Shown here in pieces: positions 54,600 to 62,663 of a stretch of DNA of 64,000 nt. The stretch comes from an uncultured Phocaeicola sp. (GTDB lineage: Bacteria; Bacteroidota; Bacteroidia; Bacteroidales; Bacteroidaceae): the NCBI GenBank assembly GCA_944319745.1, contig CALUET010000004.1, positions 1-64,000 of the forward strand, in the 5' to 3' direction. The translations under genes were made by a program, and so were the position numbers. Under the pieces are notes generated by a model that saw only the letters and a list, made by a program, of their open reading frames with translations, did not search any database and was not told where the DNA came from. The first letter of the stretch is position 1. Every line of letters begins with the position of its first letter.

Positions 54600-55583
54600 T
54601 TACAAATATCTATCCGTCAAATAATCAAGATAGGCTTCATTTCCTTCATAAGATTCACGCTTCAAGTTATTAATTACCTCCTGATAAGTTATATGCTTGA
54701 AGTGAATGTTATCTTTTGCCACGATCTTTGCAAATTGTTCTATCTCTTCTTTGTGTACGGTTCCGTCTTCTTCCGGGACATTATACCAAAGATATACCAA
54801 ATAGAATTCATGCTTTTTGGTTGCATCTTTCAATGTTTGTTCGCTTGAGTTGCGGGCAGACGGATCAACAGACTTGTTGTATTTCTTGTTCAGCCCTAAA
54901 ATGTGCTTGATCAGTTGCGCAGCATCCAAATAACGGAACATATTGTTATGCACAGACATTTCCTTTGCCAGTTCATATAGATTGGGAAGACCGTCCCATA
55001 AAGAGGCCTCTTTCAGGTATGCCTCTTTCATGCCTTTATTCTCGCTTTTCCCATGATTGTAGTAAGGCTCGAGGAACTTTGATTCAATAGCTATGTCATA
55101 ATCTCCGTAAATGACCGCATCTATGTTGGGACCGATGCGGTTCGGGAAGATAGGAAACTTCTCTTCGAATTTTATTTTATCGAAGCAAAGAGGCCGGGAC
55201 GTTTCGGTTGATGCACAAATTGTTTTAGAACTTACGTCTCCTTCATCTCCGGTTGGTAATCCTTGTAATGGGAGGTTTAATGCATGCAATAACGGGCGTA
55301 CATCTCTCTTTTGCCAGTATTGAAAGACATTGACCACGAGTGCCGACGATGAAAAAAGGGCTTTCATTTTAGCTCGAGTGCCTTTGTCGTCTTGGGTTTC
55401 GCTGCCATCTCCCTGATTATAATACGTAATATTTTCTTCAGATAACGGTTCAAATAAGTTTTGATCGATTTCATTTACATAATCTTTCTCGCCGTTGCTT
55501 CCAATTGTTCCCGGTACTAATTCCAAACCTTTTCTTTGAGCCCAGCAATGTTGCTTTTCTTTGATAAATTCCATGCTATTCAT
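54600..55583 (-). CDS. Putative PD-(D/E)XK nuclease-like protein
   Basis: 327 residues, cytosolic. The stretch NIDAVIYGDYDIAIESKFLEPY (positions about 165-186 in part) has the spaced D...ExK pattern of PD-(D/E)XK enzymes: Asp in IDAV, then Glu and Lys in ESK. It resembles the restriction-endonuclease-like family named after PGN_0703, from memory. No methylase is nearby. It is the first gene of a three- or four-gene minus-strand run. The nuclease call rests on one motif and should be treated as tentative. Confidence 0.5.
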   Translation of the reverse strand: MNSMEFIKEKQHCWAQRKGLELVPGTIGSNGEKDYVNEIDQNLFEPLSEENITYYNQGDGSETQDDKGTRAKMKALFSSSALVVNVFQYWQKRDVRPLLHALNLPLQGLPTGDEGDVSSKTICASTETSRPLCFDKIKFEEKFPIFPNRIGPNIDAVIYGDYDIAIESKFLEPYYNHGKSENKGMKEAYLKEASLWDGLPNLYELAKEMSVHNNMFRYLDAAQLIKHILGLNKKYNKSVDPSARNSSEQTLKDATKKHEFYLVYLWYNVPEEDGTVHKEEIEQFAKIVAKDNIHFKHITYQEVINNLKRESYEGNEAYLDYLTDRYL

Positions 55584-55629
55584 AGTTGGATATTTTTAGT
55601 TTCCGTCCGGCTCCTAAAACGGGAAGATT

Positions 55630-55852
55630 AACAAAAAGGAAAGTGTGGAGCCGTTCGTTTATTGCATAGGAGGTTCTGACAAAACCCAGAGACAAATAAA
55701 CAATACCCCACACTTGTTTAGTATATGTCTTTTTGAACATACGCTACCCAAGTGACGAATGTTATTGCTCGTCCCCGTCTCTTTGAAACTGTCAGATTTC
55801 CTATGCGGGATAGAACGAAACACTTTCACTATTTTTATGTCACATATCGCGA
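55630..55852 (-). ncRNA. ssrS: Rod-shaped RNA, possible 6S RNA
   Basis: The 189-nt stretch 55639-55827 folds back on itself through at least seven ordered helices: 55639-46/55820-27, 55654-59/55814-19, 55664-71/55799-806, 55675-81/55790-96, 55688-93/55777-82, 55701-05/55763-67 and 55711-16/55749-54. Only short internal loops separate them. A single long rod with bulges is the hallmark of 6S RNA, which binds the housekeeping RNA polymerase. On the minus strand a -7 element TATCTTTG (55866-55859) precedes it and TTTTT follows the closing stem, so I favour that strand; the plus strand is not excluded. Confidence 0.5.
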
Positions 55853-55866
55853 CTATTGCAAAGATA

Positions 55867-56207
55867 GTAAAGTTTCCTTAACGTAATTCGTTTTCGGGGA
55901 TATTGTTTTCTTTGCTCCAGGTCTATTATATAATACGAATATAAAATCTAATCAAATGGGAAATAAAACACTTTTTTACAGTATAAAGGAGCTTGGGGTT
56001 TCTGCCTTTTTGAACTTATCTTTTTGTAAATTAGCAGGATGATTAGCTCGGGCTGTGCTTGTGAACGCTTCTTTTTGTTAGCGTTATTTAACTTTTAGGC
56101 GCGCAATTTCTTTAAGGTTTGTTATGATTTTTACCTGAAAAGATGCTTGAAAATAAAAAATAGATGGTGAGATTTGTGTAAATTTTCTTCGGCCTTTTGT
56201 ATAAAAC
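55867..56207. other. Intergenic stretch without recognisable gene
   Basis: AT-rich sequence between the rod-shaped RNA and the rpsP terminator. I find no ORF with family resemblance, no tRNA and no repeat. A TATCTTTTTG-like stretch near 56020 is a weak promoter candidate at best. Confidence 0.5.
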
Positions 56208-56243
56208 AAAAAGGATGTCTCTCGAGAAAAAGACATCCTTTTT
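56208..56243 (-). terminator. rpsP terminator
   Basis: A 13-bp perfect stem (56208-56220 with 56231-56243) with minus-strand CTTTTTG lies 23 nt after the rpsP stop. Confidence 0.85.
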
Positions 56244-56265
56244 ATATTTTCCTGAAGAAGTAAAA

Positions 56266-56817
56266 TTATGCTTCTGCCGGAGCTTCTTGTGAAGCTTCCG
56301 CTGCGGGTGCTTCTTCCGCTGTTGCAGCTGCTTCGGCTTCTGCTTTTGCGGCAGCTTCAGCTGCCTTTTTCTCTGCAACTTTCTTTGCGATTTCTTCGTT
56401 TACTTTCTTCTCTGCTTCTAAGCGAACTTTTGCAGCGGCTTTCTTATCCTCTTCAAGCTTTGCCTTCAAAGCAGCCAAACCTGATTGTTTGTTTTCTTTC
56501 CAAGCATTGAATTTTGCTTCGGCTTGTGCTTCATCGAATGCGCCTTTTGCGACACCTCCCAGCAAGTGTTTTTTCATGTAAACGCCTTCCCGTGATAAAA
56601 TGTTACGCACTGTGTCGGTGGGTTGTGCACCAACCATTACCCAGTGTAATGCGCGTTCGAAATTCAAATCTACAGTGGCAGGATTTGTGTTCGGGTTATA
56701 AGTTCCGATTTTTTCTGTAAATTTACCATCGCGTGGTGCTCTTACGTCTGCAATAACAATGGAATAAAACGCATAACCTTTGCGTCCGTTTCTTTGCAAT
56801 CTAATTTTTGTTGCCAT
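56266..56817 (-). CDS. rpsP: 30S ribosomal protein S16 with long tail
   Basis: 183 residues; the S16 domain fills about 1-85 ([31 protein letters not shown] in part, [13 protein letters not shown]). The remaining 100 residues are a lysine-, alanine- and glutamate-rich helical tail, ending in an Ala/Glu/Pro-rich stretch. Most bacterial S16 proteins have 75-90 residues; long tails occur in Bacteroidota. The tail's role is unknown. It has its own promoter with a 5' hairpin and a terminator, so it is monocistronic here rather than in the rimM-trmD operon. Confidence 0.93.
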   Translation of the reverse strand: MATKIRLQRNGRKGYAFYSIVIADVRAPRDGKFTEKIGTYNPNTNPATVDLNFERALHWVMVGAQPTDTVRNILSREGVYMKKHLLGGVAKGAFDEAQAEAKFNAWKENKQSGLAALKAKLEEDKKAAAKVRLEAEKKVNEEIAKKVAEKKAAEAAAKAEAEAAATAEEAPAAEASQEAPAEA

Positions 56818-56852
56818 TTCTTGTTCTTTAAATAATTAATGATTTGAATTGA

Positions 56853-56871
56853 GCTAATAACTCGTATTAGC
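56853..56871 (-). promoter_or_regulatory. 5' hairpin of the rpsP mRNA
   Basis: GCTAATA/TATTAGC, a 7-bp stem with a 5-nt loop, falls at the predicted transcript 5' end. It could stabilise the mRNA or take part in ribosomal-protein feedback; neither is shown. Confidence 0.4.
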
Positions 56872-56876
56872 GGGCG

Positions 56877-56908
56877 CAAAGTTATAAACTTTTCGTTGGT
56901 TTGCCAAA
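56877..56908 (-). promoter_or_regulatory. rpsP promoter
   Basis: On the minus strand TTTG (56908-56905), 20 bases, TAACTTTG (56884-56877), an exact match. Confidence 0.72.
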
Positions 56909-56932
56909 AACTTCACAGCCTTTTTCTTAAAA

Positions 56933-57784
56933 CTATTTGATGTTTTTAGCGATTTCCCGCAGCCATTTCTCCAGTTCCCCGGTCCATTCTCTTTTGTAGG
57001 TGAAGTCTTCGTTGTATCCCCATCCGTGTCCTCCGGTGGGATAAATGTGAAGTGTTGCCGATACGCCGTTCTTCACCAGTGCGGTATAATAGTTTATGCT
57101 GTTTGCTACGGGCACGCCTGTATCGTCACTGCTGTGCAGGATGAAAGCCGGAGGTGTCTGTGGAGAGACCTGAAGTTCGTTACTGTATTTTTGTTCCAAT
57201 GCCTTATCCGGATTTGTTCCCAGCAGATTATCGTGCGATCCCATGTGAGTATATGTCGGATCCATTGTGATAACCGGATAAAAAAGTATCTGGAAATCCG
57301 GTCGTGTTTTGGCATCCGTGAAATGAGTGGCGGCGGTGCTGGCGAGATGTCCTCCTGCAGAAGATCCCATGATGCCGAGTTGTTTTATGCCCCATTCGCC
57401 GGCATGTTGTCGTAAGATACGCATTGCTTGTTGCGCATCGCTTAGAGGAACTTCATGATTTCCGTTGGGCATGCGGTAAGTTAAAACGGCATAAGTGACG
57501 CCTTGTCGGTTAAACCATTTTGCCATATCGTGGCCTTCGTGTCCGCTTGCCAAACCCTGATAGGCACCTCCCGGGCAGGCAATGATGGCAATGCCGTTTC
57601 CATCTTTCGCAGGATACACGGTGAGATAGGGCGATGCTACGTATAAAGTTCCTCCGGGCTCTTGTTTTTCCATTCGGTTGGTGTTGGGCGCTCCGTCAGG
57701 CCACAGTTGTATTTCTACGGGACTCTGGGCAGAGATAATTCCGCTCATGCAGAGCATCCCGAGTATGAGAGATATTTTTTTCAT
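56933..57784 (-). CDS. Secreted alpha/beta hydrolase (esterase)
   Basis: 283 residues with a signal peptide (about 1-20, GIISAQS). The nucleophile elbow GSSAGGH is near residue 143, IACPGGAYQGLASGHEG forms the oxyanion-hole region, and the acid and base follow in HSSDDTGVP and TGGHGWGY. It resembles acetyl-xylan esterase / carboxylesterase families (BD-FAE-like) that trim acetyl groups from plant polysaccharides. The substrate is inferred. It lies 40 nt downstream of the OPT gene in the same direction. Confidence 0.83.
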   Translation of the reverse strand: MKKISLILGMLCMSGIISAQSPVEIQLWPDGAPNTNRMEKQEPGGTLYVASPYLTVYPAKDGNGIAIIACPGGAYQGLASGHEGHDMAKWFNRQGVTYAVLTYRMPNGNHEVPLSDAQQAMRILRQHAGEWGIKQLGIMGSSAGGHLASTAATHFTDAKTRPDFQILFYPVITMDPTYTHMGSHDNLLGTNPDKALEQKYSNELQVSPQTPPAFILHSSDDTGVPVANSINYYTALVKNGVSATLHIYPTGGHGWGYNEDFTYKREWTGELEKWLREIAKNIK

Positions 57785-57824
57785 GGTTTTTATGTATTAT
57801 ATAAAAATGAGTGAAACGGGAAAA

Positions 57825-59813
57825 TTATTGTTTTATCCTCATGCTTGTTCTGACCAAATAGGTTATCAGAAGGACATAAGCGACAAGAGATACGGCTTGG
57901 CTCAGCGGGTTATCCAACCATTCCTTGTGTATTAGGTCGATTCCGCCGAAACGCATGGCCGCACTGACCACGCCCATCAATGCACCTCCTGCAATAAATC
58001 CGGAAGCAAGTAAAGTTCCTTTTTCTCCACGGGCGGCATTCACCGATTCGTCTTTACTGCGCGTAGTGACATACCAGTTGATGGCTCCTCCCACAAGCAA
58101 TGGCAGGTTCAACTCGAGAGGAATAAACATTCCTAATGCAAACGCGAGGGCCGGTACATTGAAAAAGGTCAGGATGAGTGCCAAAGCTGCCCCGATACCG
58201 TAAAGTAACCAGGGAGCTGCTACTCCATTCATGAGCGGATCGATTACGGCGGCCATTACTTTTGCTTGAGGTGCTGCCAGTGCGTCGGATGAAAATCCGT
58301 AGGTTTTGTTCAATATCATGATGACGCCTGCTACCGTGGCTGCCGAAACCAATGTACCAAGAAACTTCCATGTTTGTTGTTTTGACGGGGTGCTTCCCAG
58401 CCAATAACCTATTTTTAGGTCGGTAATAAAGCCTCCGGCCATAGACAAGGCCGTGCAAACCACTCCGCCCATTATCAGTGCAGTAACTATTCCGGTGGCG
58501 CCTTTCAGTCCGATGGCCACCATCACTACCGAAGCAAGTATCAGTGTCATGAGCGTCATACCGGAAACAGGATTCGTACCCACGATGGCGATTGCGTTGG
58601 CAGCCACGGTTGTGAAGAGGAAAGCAATGCATGCTACCAGTACAATGGCCACGATGGTTTGTGTAAGATTTCCCTGCATGACATCGAAATAAAAGAATAA
58701 AGCTGTCAGGATGATGGTGATGATGGAACCTATGGCTATCGTTTTCATCGGCAAATCCCGCTGGGTACGTGTGATATTCTTTTCCGCCTTCTTTCCACCC
58801 ATTTCCTTTGCTGCCAGTCCGACGGCGCTTTTAATGATGCTCCATGACCGTACGATTCCGATGATACCTGCCATTGCTATTCCGCCAATTCCGATATTTT
58901 TTGCGTATTCCGTGAAGATCGTTTCGGGCGACATATTGCTTACGGTATCGGTAATGACGGGATTCCATGCGTTCAACAAGCTGTCTCCCCAGAAAAGAGA
59001 TATGCCCGGAATGATGATAAGCCATACGGCTAATGAACCGGCACAGATGATGGCTGCGTATTTCAGTCCCACGATATATCCCAATCCAAGCACGGCTGCT
59101 CCCGTGTTTATCTTCAGGACTATCTTGGCTTTATCGGCAATTATTTCTCCCCACCCGCATATCCTGGTCGTAACGTTTTCGTTCCACCATCCGAAAGTGG
59201 CAACAATAAAATCGTAAAGTCCTCCAACCAGTCCGGCAAACAACAGGGGCTTTGCCTGATTTCCTCCTTTTTCTCCCGATACTAAAACCTGTGTGCTGGC
59301 TGTAGCTTCGGGGAAAGGATATTCACCGTGCTTGTCGCTTACGAAATATTTACGGAACGGGATAAGGAAAAGAATGCCTAAAATTCCTCCCAACAACGAG
59401 CTGATGAACATTTGGAAAAAGTCTACAGTCATCTCAGGATATTTGTCTTTCAGGATATACAATGCGGGCAGTGTGAATATTGCTCCCGCCACGATGACAC
59501 CGGAACAGGCCCCTATGGACTGAATGATTACGTTCTCTCCTAAAGCATTCTTGCGCTTTGCCGCGCTTGAAACGCCGACTGCGATGATGGCTATCGGGAT
59601 GGCTGCTTCGAATACTTGCCCTACTTTCAAGCCTAAATAGGCGGCTGCGGCAGAAAACAATATGGCCATGGCGATACCCCATAGCACAGACCATGGCGTA
59701 ACTTCCGGATAAACTTTGTCGGGAGACATCAGGGGATGATATTTTTCTCCCGGTTTAAGAGGACGGAATGCGTTTTCCGGCAATCCGATTTGCTTCTCGT
59801 TTTTTTCTTTCAT
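57825..59813 (-). CDS. OPT-family oligopeptide transporter
   Basis: 662 residues with about 15 hydrophobic helices across the length. The start region (PEVTPWSVLWGIAMAILFSAAAAYLGLKVGQVFEA in part) and the central VGTNPVSGMTLMT match the bacterial OPT family. Members carry peptides or metal-chelates by proton symport. The N-terminal 30 residues are charged and cytosolic. It follows apbE by 10 nt in a long minus-strand run. Confidence 0.88.
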   Translation of the reverse strand: MKEKNEKQIGLPENAFRPLKPGEKYHPLMSPDKVYPEVTPWSVLWGIAMAILFSAAAAYLGLKVGQVFEAAIPIAIIAVGVSSAAKRKNALGENVIIQSIGACSGVIVAGAIFTLPALYILKDKYPEMTVDFFQMFISSLLGGILGILFLIPFRKYFVSDKHGEYPFPEATASTQVLVSGEKGGNQAKPLLFAGLVGGLYDFIVATFGWWNENVTTRICGWGEIIADKAKIVLKINTGAAVLGLGYIVGLKYAAIICAGSLAVWLIIIPGISLFWGDSLLNAWNPVITDTVSNMSPETIFTEYAKNIGIGGIAMAGIIGIVRSWSIIKSAVGLAAKEMGGKKAEKNITRTQRDLPMKTIAIGSIITIILTALFFYFDVMQGNLTQTIVAIVLVACIAFLFTTVAANAIAIVGTNPVSGMTLMTLILASVVMVAIGLKGATGIVTALIMGGVVCTALSMAGGFITDLKIGYWLGSTPSKQQTWKFLGTLVSAATVAGVIMILNKTYGFSSDALAAPQAKVMAAVIDPLMNGVAAPWLLYGIGAALALILTFFNVPALAFALGMFIPLELNLPLLVGGAINWYVTTRSKDESVNAARGEKGTLLASGFIAGGALMGVVSAAMRFGGIDLIHKEWLDNPLSQAVSLVAYVLLITYLVRTSMRIKQ

Positions 59814-59823
59814 GGATATTTGT

Positions 59824-60846
59824 TTAATGATTAATATTGTTGTCTAAATACTTTTTCATGCCTCCTGTGAAATAAACGTCGGTATTTCCGTCGTCTTTTG
59901 TGTAGATGAAATACGCATCTATTTCGGGATGTTTGTTACAAATAATCTTGGCAGAGTCCAAACCTAACACCATAAACGACGTGGCATATGCGTCGGCTGT
60001 GGCACAATCGTCGGCAATCACGGTAGACGACAAGATATTGTGCTGAACGGGATAACCTGTTCGGGGATCGATGGTATGGGCATATTTTTTTCCGTCCTTG
60101 TAGTAAAAATTACGGTAATTTCCCGATGTTGCCATGCCTGCATTGCTTATCTTTAAGACGGTTTGCAGCTGTTGGTTAACGGCAAGAGAGTCGTCTATCG
60201 GTTTGTTGATGCCGATGCGCCATGCGTCTTTCTTCGGGCTTTCACCTTTCAAAACCAGTTCTCCTCCTATTTCGATCATGTAGTTTCTTATACCTTCCCG
60301 GTTAAAAAGTTTGGCAATGCGGTCTACTCCGTAACCTTTTGCGATGGCGCTGCAGTCAAGCATTATGCGCGGATCTTGTTTAACAATCTTTCCATTCTCC
60401 AGTTTCACCTTCTTGAATCCTACGAATTGCCGCATACTGTCGATTACCGCAGAGTCAATGTTTTCGGCATTCTTAAAGCCGAATCCCCAGGCATTAACCA
60501 GTGGGGCGACCGTAATGTCGAAGGCTCCGGATGTTTCTTCCGAGATTTTCTCGGCCAAAGAAAACACTTCCGTCATCATACTGTCGGCGGCGTTGTCTGT
60601 ATTGTTGTTGATGCGTGTGATAACCGATTCCTTGTTGAACGGAGAAAGCGAGCAGTCTACTTTGTGAAGCTCGTCTTCTATTGCATTTTTCAGACTGTGT
60701 TTTGACTGATATGTCACTTTATATATTGTTCCGAATATCAATCCTTGCTCGGTTCTGTACGGTTCTTGTTTCTTTAGGATGAGCACCGTTCCGACGATGA
60801 GAAAGAGTAAAAACGGAAGTTGCCATTTGAATTTGTTTCTATCCAT
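59824..60846 (-). CDS. apbE: FAD:protein FMN transferase (ApbE)
   Basis: 340 residues. An N-terminal membrane anchor (about 8-24, LPFLLFLIVGTVLIL) exposes the enzyme to the periplasm. The catalytic core includes SLSPFNKESVITRIN, MLDCSAIAKGYGVDRIA, and YAHTIDPRTGYPV. It attaches FMN to threonine in RNF/NQR subunits. No RNF or NQR genes are in this window. Confidence 0.92.
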   Translation of the reverse strand: MDRNKFKWQLPFLLFLIVGTVLILKKQEPYRTEQGLIFGTIYKVTYQSKHSLKNAIEDELHKVDCSLSPFNKESVITRINNNTDNAADSMMTEVFSLAEKISEETSGAFDITVAPLVNAWGFGFKNAENIDSAVIDSMRQFVGFKKVKLENGKIVKQDPRIMLDCSAIAKGYGVDRIAKLFNREGIRNYMIEIGGELVLKGESPKKDAWRIGINKPIDDSLAVNQQLQTVLKISNAGMATSGNYRNFYYKDGKKYAHTIDPRTGYPVQHNILSSTVIADDCATADAYATSFMVLGLDSAKIICNKHPEIDAYFIYTKDDGNTDVYFTGGMKKYLDNNINH

Positions 60847-60876
60847 TGTGAACGTTGTTTTGTAAGGTTGTCTTGT

Positions 60877-61446
60877 TTAAAAGTAAGTATGTTCTATCAA
60901 GATTTTAAGGCCGATGGCAATTAATACTAAACCTCCCAATATTTCCATCCGAAAATGGAGGCGTTTCCCGAAAAAGATCCCGATCAAATGGCCCGAAGCT
61001 GCCATTAAAAACGATACGATGCCGATAACAAACAGTGGCATCTTGAGCGAACTCAGCGTGTTGAATCCCGTAAATGCGAAAGAAATGCCTACGGCCAGCG
61101 CATCAATGCTGGTGGCGATGGCCAAGGTTAGTATCACCTTTAACCGGGTAGGATCGAAACAACCTATCGTTTCGTTCTTGAAACTTTCGCAAATCATGCG
61201 GATTCCCAGAAAAGAAAGAAGGCCGAAAGCAATCCAATGGTCGTATGTTTCTATCAGATGATTGAAGCGGCTGGCTCCAAACCACCCGATCAGTGGCATC
61301 AAAGCCTGGAATAATCCAAAGAAAAAAGCCATTTTCAGGATGGTGTTCCAGCGTATGCTTTTCAGAATAATTCCGCTTGTAACAGATACCGTAAAACAAT
61401 CGATACCCAGACTGACTGCGAGTAACCAGATTTCTAATGCGCTCAT
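60877..61446 (-). CDS. mntP: Manganese efflux pump MntP
   Basis: 189 residues, six hydrophobic helices. The paired repeats with acidic residues, SLGIDCFTVSVTSG near the start and SIDALAVGISFAFTG in the second half, are the MntP (DUF204) signature; the Asp residues are important for Mn export in E. coli. No yybP-ykoY riboswitch is seen upstream; the preceding gene's stop is only three bases away. Confidence 0.92.
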   Translation of the reverse strand: MSALEIWLLAVSLGIDCFTVSVTSGIILKSIRWNTILKMAFFFGLFQALMPLIGWFGASRFNHLIETYDHWIAFGLLSFLGIRMICESFKNETIGCFDPTRLKVILTLAIATSIDALAVGISFAFTGFNTLSSLKMPLFVIGIVSFLMAASGHLIGIFFGKRLHFRMEILGGLVLIAIGLKILIEHTYF

Positions 61447-61449
61447 AAG

Positions 61450-62163
61450 TTAAAAAGGAAGGTCGTATATGAGATTGTACATCAGGTTAAAACTGTTGCT
61501 GTTATTCTTTCCGTATCCCGGAATATACCAGGGTTGTGAGTTAGGATGTTCCTTTGCATTCATGCGAAGCTTGTAACGAACTGTCCAACCCATGTTGAAC
61601 CGTTTGTAGATTTTTACCTTTATTCCCAGTACAAGTTCCAGCCAGTTTGCGTTACTTTTCAGCCCCGTATAGCTGAAAGGAACCGTTATTACTCCTCCGT
61701 AGTTGGGATCTTGCATCGTGGGGCCGTCTACATCGTACGAGAAAGAGGTCATTCCAAACCGCAATCCGCCGAACAGAAATCCCGGAAGGTAAGGCTTGAG
61801 GTAAAAAATATTATAGTCCATTCCGATGCGGAAATAAGGAGCTGATGTCTTGTAATGCAGGTTGTTTGTATTGTTTGTTGCGTCGGTTTTTCCGTATCCA
61901 ACCTCAAGTACGGGTAAAAACCGGTTCTTCAAATTGCTCTGAAATATGATTTCGGTACTGAAAAAATCGCCTCCCAAGAGATAATTTCCTGCACCCAATA
62001 TTTCCAAACCTACCCAGCTTCCCTGGTACAGGGGAGATTCTTTATACTCTTTTTTCAGCGTCTCTTTATCTTTTTTCTGCGCCCGGGCAGGTGACGAAAG
62101 CAGAAAAAGATTACTCGTCAACAGCAAAGTTAGTATAATAAATCTTGAAGTTTTCTTTTTCAT
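61450..62163 (-). CDS. DUF6048-family protein
   Basis: 237 residues from the ATG at 62163 (MKKKTSRFIILTLL), with a signal peptide (about 1-28, SSPARAQ). The mature part is rich in beta strands and aromatics and ends NLMYNLIYDLPF with a terminal Phe, suggesting a small outer-membrane barrel. It overlaps the end of the upstream DUF6452 gene by 53 bases. These two families occur side by side in Bacteroidales genomes as I recall them. Function unknown. Confidence 0.72.
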   Translation of the reverse strand: MKKKTSRFIILTLLLTSNLFLLSSPARAQKKDKETLKKEYKESPLYQGSWVGLEILGAGNYLLGGDFFSTEIIFQSNLKNRFLPVLEVGYGKTDATNNTNNLHYKTSAPYFRIGMDYNIFYLKPYLPGFLFGGLRFGMTSFSYDVDGPTMQDPNYGGVITVPFSYTGLKSNANWLELVLGIKVKIYKRFNMGWTVRYKLRMNAKEHPNSQPWYIPGYGKNNSNSFNLMYNLIYDLPF

Positions 62164-62662
62164 TATTGTCAATGTTCGGGTTAGTTGTAGTCAAAGAGTC
62201 AAGAACGTGGCGTGTATATGTCACATCGGTCACGTTGTAAAACATCATGGTTCCGCAATCCAGATTGGTAAAATAGGGAATGTTTTGGTGATTGATGGTT
62301 ATCGTGTCGAAATTCGTTTCGTCGTAGGCAATGATGAAACGGGTATAATTGTCATAACTCAGCGGTAATTGGAAATATTCGCTTGCGCTTTCCTGGTTGA
62401 TGATCGTATCGTTTATGATGGAATCGGCCTTTATGATCTCCTGAATTGTTCCGTCTTCTAACGTATCGTTGACGGTAACATCCGCCTGTATCTGCCCGAT
62501 AACGCTGACGGGAGACGTGAATTGTAAAGAGTTTCCGTATTGGTCCGACAATGCAAATACGGCATAAGCCAAAGAATTTGGCGGGCAGTTTTCCTCTTCG
62601 CAGGAGGAAATGAGTAATACGGTCGCTGCAAAAGAAAGAATGATGGCAAATATTTTCTTCAT
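62111..62662 (-). CDS. DUF6452-family lipoprotein
   Basis: 183 residues with a lipoprotein signal ending LISSC at about residue 21. The mature protein is an all-beta, acidic domain (for example YFQLPLSYDNYTRFIIAYDE). It begins one base after the glycosyltransferase stop and overlaps the DUF6048 gene, which argues for joint expression and perhaps a lipoprotein-barrel pair in the outer membrane. Function unknown. Confidence 0.72.
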   Translation of the reverse strand: MKKIFAIILSFAATVLLISSCEEENCPPNSLAYAVFALSDQYGNSLQFTSPVSVIGQIQADVTVNDTLEDGTIQEIIKADSIINDTIINQESASEYFQLPLSYDNYTRFIIAYDETNFDTITINHQNIPYFTNLDCGTMMFYNVTDVTYTRHVLDSLTTTNPNIDNNEKENFKIYYTNFAVDE

Positions 62663-62663
62663 T

